From NCBI GenBank assembly GCA_002426795.1, contig DINQ01000008.1, forward strand, positions 248,001-312,000: DNA of 64,000 bases, in the 5' to 3' direction. Below the pieces are notes generated by a model. The model was not told where the DNA came from and made no database searches. It saw only the letters and a list, made by a program, of their open reading frames with translations. Source of the DNA: Bacteroidales bacterium UBA5536. GTDB lineage: Bacteria > Bacteroidota > Bacteroidia > Bacteroidales > F082. Numbering within the stretch: position 1 is the stretch's first letter; the number at the start of each line of letters is the position of its first letter. A program made the position numbers and the translations under genes. Below are positions 59,875 to 64,000 of this stretch, one piece after another.

Positions 59875-62073
59875 TTATTTGAGTTGATCAATACGTTGCA
59901 CACGCTCTACTCCATCAATCTTGCCAATTTTATAAATCAGCTGATCTAGGTGGTTGGTGTCTTTGATCTGAAGAACAATTTTTCCGTCGAAATTTCCATC
60001 GCGTGTATCAAAAGTAATGCTTCGCATGTTCACTTTCATATCGTTTGAAATCACCTTTGTAATCTCACCAACAAGCCCTAAAACATCCTTGCCCCCTACC
60101 CTGATCGCTGTCAGGAAAGCTGGATTGTCAATTTCTTCTTTCCATTTTACCTTCAGCACCCGGTAGCTGTATCGTTCTCTCAAACGGGCAGCGTTTGGAC
60201 ACGAAAGCCGATGAATAGTAATCCCACCGCCAATCGTTACAAATCCAAAAACCGCATCTCCCGGAATAGGGTTACAACATTTGGCTAACTTGTAATTAAC
60301 GTTACTGAGCCGGTCATCAATCACAAGGAAGTCGTCTTTTCCAACTTTGACCAGGTCTTTTTTTGCTTGGGGAGTAGGCTCTGCTTTTTCAGGTCTCCCG
60401 GCTTTTTCTTCAGCAGCATGAGCATTCAGAAATTTCTTAACTTCGACAAGGTCTATTTTTTCTGTCGCGATCAAATGATAAAGCTCAACAGATGTCCCTG
60501 TTTTATAATGTTTTACCAATAAATTGACGGCATCGTCCGGCATAGGAATTTTCCAGGCTTTAAGCTTGCGGAATAAGGTATCCTTGCCAAACTCGGCTTC
60601 TTTCAGCTCTTCCTCTTTAAGGTGACGTTTAATCTTGTTTTTGGCCCGTTCTGTCACAACAAAAGACAACCAATCCGATTTAGGAATTTGCTTTTTATTG
60701 GTAATGATTTCCACTCTGTCGCCATTGTTCAACACATGCCTGATCGGTACAATTCGATTGTTAACCCTTGCACCACTACAAGTGGCGCCAACCTGCGTGT
60801 GCACTTCATAGGCAAAATCGAGCACGGTAGATCCAGCAGGAAGCTGTTTCAGGTCGCCCTGTGGTGTAAAAATGAAAATTTTATCCGACTGGTACTGATT
60901 CGCATTCCGATAAGTAAAATCAAAATTAATCTGATCCGGATTTTCAAGGATATCCCGAACCTGATTGAGCCAGTCTTCAGAATCTTTTTTTCGGTCTTTG
61001 CTTTTATATTGCCAATGTGCAGCCTGACCTTTTTCAGCTACTTCATCCATTCTGACTGAGCGGATCTGCACTTCCACCCACTTCTCATTGGCCATTTTCA
61101 CTGTCGTATGCAACGATTCATAGCCAGATGCTTTCGGTGTTGTGATCCAATCACGTAACCTTTTGGGGTTGGGAGTATAAATATCAGTTACAATAGAATA
61201 CACCCGCCAGCAATCTTCCTTCTCTTTCTTTAGCGGACTATTCACGATAATTCTGATCGCAAAAAGGTCGTAAACCTGATCAAATTCAACGTTTTGAGCC
61301 TTCATTTTGGCATAAATCGAAGGCACTGACTTAGTTCTCCATTTGATGTTACAATCGAGTCGCTGGGCAAGCAATTCACGCTGGATGGGCTGTATAAACT
61401 CCTGCATCAGCACTTCCTGCTTTGATTTGGTAGCTTTGATCTGATCCGTGATTTGCTGAAAAATCTCCGGATTTTCATGTAGCATTACCTTCTCTTCGAA
61501 TTCTGCTTTGATGATGTACAACCCCAAACGATGCGCAATAGGAATATACAGGTGTTTCACCTCATGGGTAAACAAATTTAGCTTTTGCTCTTCCAAATCT
61601 TCAGGATGCCTCAGATCGTAAAGCCGATGTGCTATTTTTAGCAATACTACCCGGATATCATCAATTAAACTCAAAAACAGTTTCCTGAAGTTATCCGACT
61701 GAAAAGAAAGGCGTTCGGTTTGTAAACTTGAAACTTTATTAAAGCCTTCAATGATGATTCTCACACTTTTTCCAAACTGATTTTCAATGTCTTGAAGCGA
61801 TACATTAGTTTTTTTGTCAATACCGTGCAAGAAGGAGCTTATTACTGAAGATGCGCCCATTCCAATTTCTGCAACAATTATCCGGGCCATTTCAATCAGA
61901 TGGAGAATATAAGGCTTCCCCGAAACCAGGTATTTATCGGCATATATAGAATCTGCCAGGGTAAATGCTTTATCGATTCGCGTCAATTCAGGTTCAGCCA
62001 ATTGCTTTGACAGCAAAGCTCTCAACTGACCATAACTGTTTGAAATTTGCTGTTTTTCGTCTTCAGTGAACAT
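59875..62073 (-). CDS. RelA/SpoT (p)ppGpp synthetase with degenerate hydrolase domain
   Basis: This 732-aa protein has the full RelA/SpoT plan: HD-like domain (about 30-190), synthetase (about 240-355), TGS (about 395-460), then helical and zinc-finger-like segments, and an ACT domain (about 655-732). In the HD region the metal motif HDxxED reads HGIDKK (H83 then G84), and the later aspartate in the ADRLHN-type segment is replaced (IAHRLYD, 147-153). Hydrolysis is therefore predicted to be lost. The synthetase keeps RTKSVPSIYAKM, YDLFAIRIIV, GYESLHT, EVQIRS and AEKGQAAHW and should be active. It probably makes (p)ppGpp during stalled translation, with hydrolysis done by another homologue. Confidence 0.9.
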   Translation of the reverse strand: MFTEDEKQQISNSYGQLRALLSKQLAEPELTRIDKAFTLADSIYADKYLVSGKPYILHLIEMARIIVAEIGMGASSVISSFLHGIDKKTNVSLQDIENQFGKSVRIIIEGFNKVSSLQTERLSFQSDNFRKLFLSLIDDIRVVLLKIAHRLYDLRHPEDLEEQKLNLFTHEVKHLYIPIAHRLGLYIIKAEFEEKVMLHENPEIFQQITDQIKATKSKQEVLMQEFIQPIQRELLAQRLDCNIKWRTKSVPSIYAKMKAQNVEFDQVYDLFAIRIIVNSPLKKEKEDCWRVYSIVTDIYTPNPKRLRDWITTPKASGYESLHTTVKMANEKWVEVQIRSVRMDEVAEKGQAAHWQYKSKDRKKDSEDWLNQVRDILENPDQINFDFTYRNANQYQSDKIFIFTPQGDLKQLPAGSTVLDFAYEVHTQVGATCSGARVNNRIVPIRHVLNNGDRVEIITNKKQIPKSDWLSFVVTERAKNKIKRHLKEEELKEAEFGKDTLFRKLKAWKIPMPDDAVNLLVKHYKTGTSVELYHLIATEKIDLVEVKKFLNAHAAEEKAGRPEKAEPTPQAKKDLVKVGKDDFLVIDDRLSNVNYKLAKCCNPIPGDAVFGFVTIGGGITIHRLSCPNAARLRERYSYRVLKVKWKEEIDNPAFLTAIRVGGKDVLGLVGEITKVISNDMKVNMRSITFDTRDGNFDGKIVLQIKDTNHLDQLIYKIGKIDGVERVQRIDQLK

Positions 62074-62101
62074 CAGATTCCAGTTTCTATTCGCTCATTT
62101 T

Positions 62102-62139
62102 AAAAAAACGTTTGCTCCCAAGACAGAAACAAACGTTTT
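62102..62139 (-). terminator. Intrinsic terminator after floA
   Basis: A perfect 10-bp inverted repeat (62105-62114 and 62130-62139) is followed on the minus strand by a T run. It ends the clpS-nfeD-floA transcript and precedes relA. Confidence 0.78.
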
Positions 62140-62163
62140 CTCTCATATTATCAAACCTACAGA

Positions 62164-63171
62164 CTATTTATCTTTCATTGGTTCCTGGCCTGATGGGCCG
62201 AGTGGCTGTGATCCGGGATCAGAGATAGATTCCCTCATCTTGGTATCAGCCTGAATATTCTGGAAGCGATAGTAATCCATAATTCCAAGATGCCCCGACT
62301 GAAAAGCTTCTGCTATGGCCTGTGGGATCAATGCCTCAGCCTGAATCACATTGGCACGGGCTTCCTGTGCTTTGGCACGCATTTCCTGTTCTTGTGCGAC
62401 AGCCATCGCCCTGCGTTCTTCAGCTTTGGCCTGGGCAATATTTTTATCGGCATTAGCCTGATCCATTTGCAACACAGCACCAATATTTTTTCCAATATCA
62501 ATGTCAGCGATATCGATAGAGAGGATTTCGAAGGCCGTTCCAGAGTCGAGTCCTTTTTTCAAAACTACTTTTGAAATGGAATCAGGATTTTCAAGTACAG
62601 ACTTATGTGAATCAGCCGAACCTATGGATGAAACGATACCCTCGCCAACCCTGGCCAGAATCGTTTCCTCACCGGCACCACCAACCAATTGTTTGATGTT
62701 TGCCCGCACAGTAACACGTGCCATGGCGATCAGCTGAATACCATCTTTTGCAACTGCAGCAACTTTTTTGGTGTCGATAACTTTCGGATTTACCGACATC
62801 TGAACAGCCTCAAACACATCACGTCCGGCCAGGTCAATAGCGGTTGCCGTTTTGAAGTTGAGATCCATATTTGCCTTATCTGCCGAGATAAGTGCATTGA
62901 TCACTTTTTGCACACGGCCACCGGCGAGATAATGCGCTTCAAGGTCGTCTCGTTCAAGTTTAATGCCTGCTTTGGTAGCAGCAATCATGCTGTTTACAAT
63001 CACTGAAGGTGGCACCTTACGCCATCTCATCAAAATCAACTGAATCAGTGAGATCCGCACACCAGATACGAGCGCGGTAAACCAAAGTCCAACCGGGATA
63101 AAGTAAAAAAGAAACCAAATCAGGAAAATTGATCCCAATCCAATGGCAATAATTACATACAAGTCTTCCAT
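62164..63171 (-). CDS. floA: Flotillin-like protein FloA
   Basis: This 335-aa FloA (formerly YqfA/UPF0365) has two short N-terminal membrane segments (about 5-45), an SPFH-related domain (about 50-240) and an alanine/glutamate/glutamine-rich coiled-coil region (about 240-300: QAKAEERRAMAVAQEQEMRAK). It forms oligomers at the inner membrane and organises lipid microdomains. The stop and the C-terminal Pro/Gly/Ser-rich tail are intact. It is preceded on the same strand by NfeD, the conserved partner, with a 1-bp gap. Confidence 0.94.
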   Translation of the reverse strand: MEDLYVIIAIGLGSIFLIWFLFYFIPVGLWFTALVSGVRISLIQLILMRWRKVPPSVIVNSMIAATKAGIKLERDDLEAHYLAGGRVQKVINALISADKANMDLNFKTATAIDLAGRDVFEAVQMSVNPKVIDTKKVAAVAKDGIQLIAMARVTVRANIKQLVGGAGEETILARVGEGIVSSIGSADSHKSVLENPDSISKVVLKKGLDSGTAFEILSIDIADIDIGKNIGAVLQMDQANADKNIAQAKAEERRAMAVAQEQEMRAKAQEARANVIQAEALIPQAIAEAFQSGHLGIMDYYRFQNIQADTKMRESISDPGSQPLGPSGQEPMKDK

Positions 63172-63172
63172 G

Positions 63173-63640
63173 CTAACTGTTTTTAAGTTTTACAAATATC
63201 TTATTCTTTTCAATTTTTAATACTTCAACAAATTGTTCCTCGTCAATAAACTCAGACCGGGATTGTACTTCAAAAAACTGATCGTTAAACACCGCTTTCC
63301 CCGTTGGCGCACATCTGGAGATCGTTTTGCCAACATCTCCCACTTTTACTGAATTCTCATCGATCGTATTTACCTTACTATCAACGTTTTTCTTTAACAT
63401 TACCCGATCCCAGGTTTTCGAACGTAAGGCAAGCGCAAGTGCAGCAGCATTTACAATGACCGTTCCGGCCAATGCCATATGCCCGGCCATTGCCCCTTCG
63501 CGCGAATATGCCAGAAACACACCAATGACCATCAATGCAAAACCAATCACGCCAGCCAGTCCTCCGCCCGGAATGACCAGGATTTCGAGCAAAACCATGA
63601 TAAGCCCAATGAAAATTAGAGTAAGGATAACTGTCCACAT
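63173..63640 (-). CDS. NfeD family membrane protein (short form)
   Basis: This 155-aa NfeD-like protein has three N-terminal membrane helices (about 2-75, including MVLLEILVIPGGGLAG) and a C-terminal OB-fold-like domain (about 95-155: VGKTISRCAPTGKAVFNDQ). It lacks the ClpP-like protease domain of long NfeD. It pairs with the floA gene immediately downstream, the usual arrangement in bacteria, and is thought to stabilise flotillin assemblies. It begins 3 bp after clpS. Confidence 0.9.
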   Translation of the reverse strand: MWTVILTLIFIGLIMVLLEILVIPGGGLAGVIGFALMVIGVFLAYSREGAMAGHMALAGTVIVNAAALALALRSKTWDRVMLKKNVDSKVNTIDENSVKVGDVGKTISRCAPTGKAVFNDQFFEVQSRSEFIDEEQFVEVLKIEKNKIFVKLKNS

Positions 63641-63643
63641 AGT

Positions 63644-63916
63644 TTATAAAATACTGGCGGTTAAGTGCCTGTTTAACAATTCAATTTGATAGGGTTTCAA
63701 AACACTCTCTGCTCCCGATTTAACCGAACATTTACCCTTGTAATGAGTAATCCAGGCACATGTCTCAGCCTGTTCAAAAGTGTGTTCGCAAACTTCTACC
63801 AAGGTTTCGATGACGTAATCAAACGTATTTACATCATCGTTGAAAAGCACCAGGTTTTTTTCTGATGCAACAATTTCTTCAGGCAATGAAAAAATAGACT
63901 CTTTTTCTTTGGTCAT
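63644..63916 (-). CDS. clpS: ATP-dependent Clp protease adaptor ClpS
   Basis: This 90-aa adaptor delivers N-degron substrates to ClpAP. It has a flexible N-terminus, then LVLFNDDVNTFDYVIETLV with the substrate-binding Asn/Asp, the HYKGKCSV segment, and a C-terminal PYQIELLNRHL. The conserved residues around the N-end-rule pocket are present. It starts an operon with nfeD and floA (3-bp gap). A -7 box lies 34 bp upstream. The link between N-end-rule proteolysis and flotillins is positional only. Confidence 0.93.
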   Translation of the reverse strand: MTKEKESIFSLPEEIVASEKNLVLFNDDVNTFDYVIETLVEVCEHTFEQAETCAWITHYKGKCSVKSGAESVLKPYQIELLNRHLTASIL

Positions 63917-63950
63917 TTTTTTAAAACTTCAAATTGATGGGTTAAAGATA

Positions 63951-63958
63951 CAAATATA
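63951..63958 (-). promoter_or_regulatory. -7 box TATATTTG upstream of clpS
   Basis: On the minus strand this matches TAnnTTTG, 34 bp before the ATG at 63916. It is the promoter candidate for the clpS-nfeD-floA operon. Confidence 0.5.
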
Positions 63959-64000
63959 AACATGGTGAAACAGATGCTTAAAAATCTTTTTATGGCAATT

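Noticed and set aside
1..64000. tRNA, rRNA, CRISPR arrays, insertion sequences or prophage
   Set aside because: No transposase or integrase, no direct-repeat spacer pattern and no tRNA-like cloverleaf was noticed on reading. A tRNAscan-SE and an IS search would settle this.

Overview
The window is a chromosomal segment of a member of the phylum Bacteroidota, most likely class Bacteroidia. The evidence is cumulative. There are two secreted proteins with type IX secretion (T9SS, Por) C-terminal sorting domains, and about twenty TAnnTTTG-type -7 promoter boxes just upstream of gene starts. Shine-Dalgarno sequences are weak, and the DNA is moderately AT-rich. Family choices fit too: DUF4293, a DUF3078 outer-membrane protein, a fused alpha/beta 2-oxoacid dehydrogenase E1, Rho with a long charged insertion, and FKBP lipoproteins. 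No rRNA, tRNA, CRISPR array, insertion sequence or prophage was seen. Gene packing is dense; the only gene-free stretch above 300 bp is 20333-20890.

Region 1 (1-12341, all +) is an exopolysaccharide/O-antigen type cluster. It begins with the 3' end of an O-antigen ligase/polymerase-like membrane protein. Two tandem copies of a two-gene glycosyltransferase module follow (a soluble GT2 plus a membrane GT2). Then come two GT-B glycosyltransferases, a hexapeptide acyltransferase, an FkbM methyltransferase, another membrane GT2, a secreted beta-helix protein with a T9SS tail, and a zinc-ribbon methyltransferase. Together they look able to polymerise, decorate and process a surface glycan. A hybrid sensor kinase (12350-14758) and a single-domain response regulator (14861-15259) follow directly and may control it.

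Region 2 (15292-19195, -) holds an NrnA-type DHH phosphoesterase followed by three FKBP-type prolyl isomerase lipoproteins. A bidirectional terminator separates it from region 1. Next are ndk and a convergent XRE regulator, whose stop codons overlap, and an AT-rich region with repeated TGTTACA motifs. A TPR sensor kinase/LuxR regulator pair (20891-23379) follows.

Region 3 (23423-46000) is mixed housekeeping and envelope biology: a T9SS subtilase, an M1 peptidase, an aldehyde dehydrogenase, trmD-rplS, rlmB, a TonB_C protein, a DUF3078 protein, a phosphodiesterase, rho, mpl, an APS/PAPS reductase, a MATE exporter, and a 2-oxoacid dehydrogenase E1 fusion. It ends with a compact run containing an LpxR-like lipoprotein, DUF493, CrcB, an unrecognised 189-aa protein, acylphosphatase and a secreted metallo-hydrolase, then mnmD.

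Region 4 (45896-64000) holds a beta-propeller-like lipoprotein and a two-gene nuclease module: a DEDDy 3'-5' exonuclease and a Cas4-like Fe-S PD-(D/E)XK protein whose DUF2779-like C-terminus seems to have lost catalytic residues. It continues with dnaB, a DUF6263-like secreted protein, a YdcF-family protein, sucC, a LolD-like ATPase, a 1077-aa TPR protein and a cysteine-desulfurase-like enzyme. The last genes are a RelA/SpoT protein with a degenerate hydrolase domain plus a 55-aa membrane protein, and the clpS-nfeD-floA operon. The candidates most worth follow-up are the nuclease pair, the TGTTACA array, the duplicated glycosyltransferase module and the synthetase-only RelA with its small partner.
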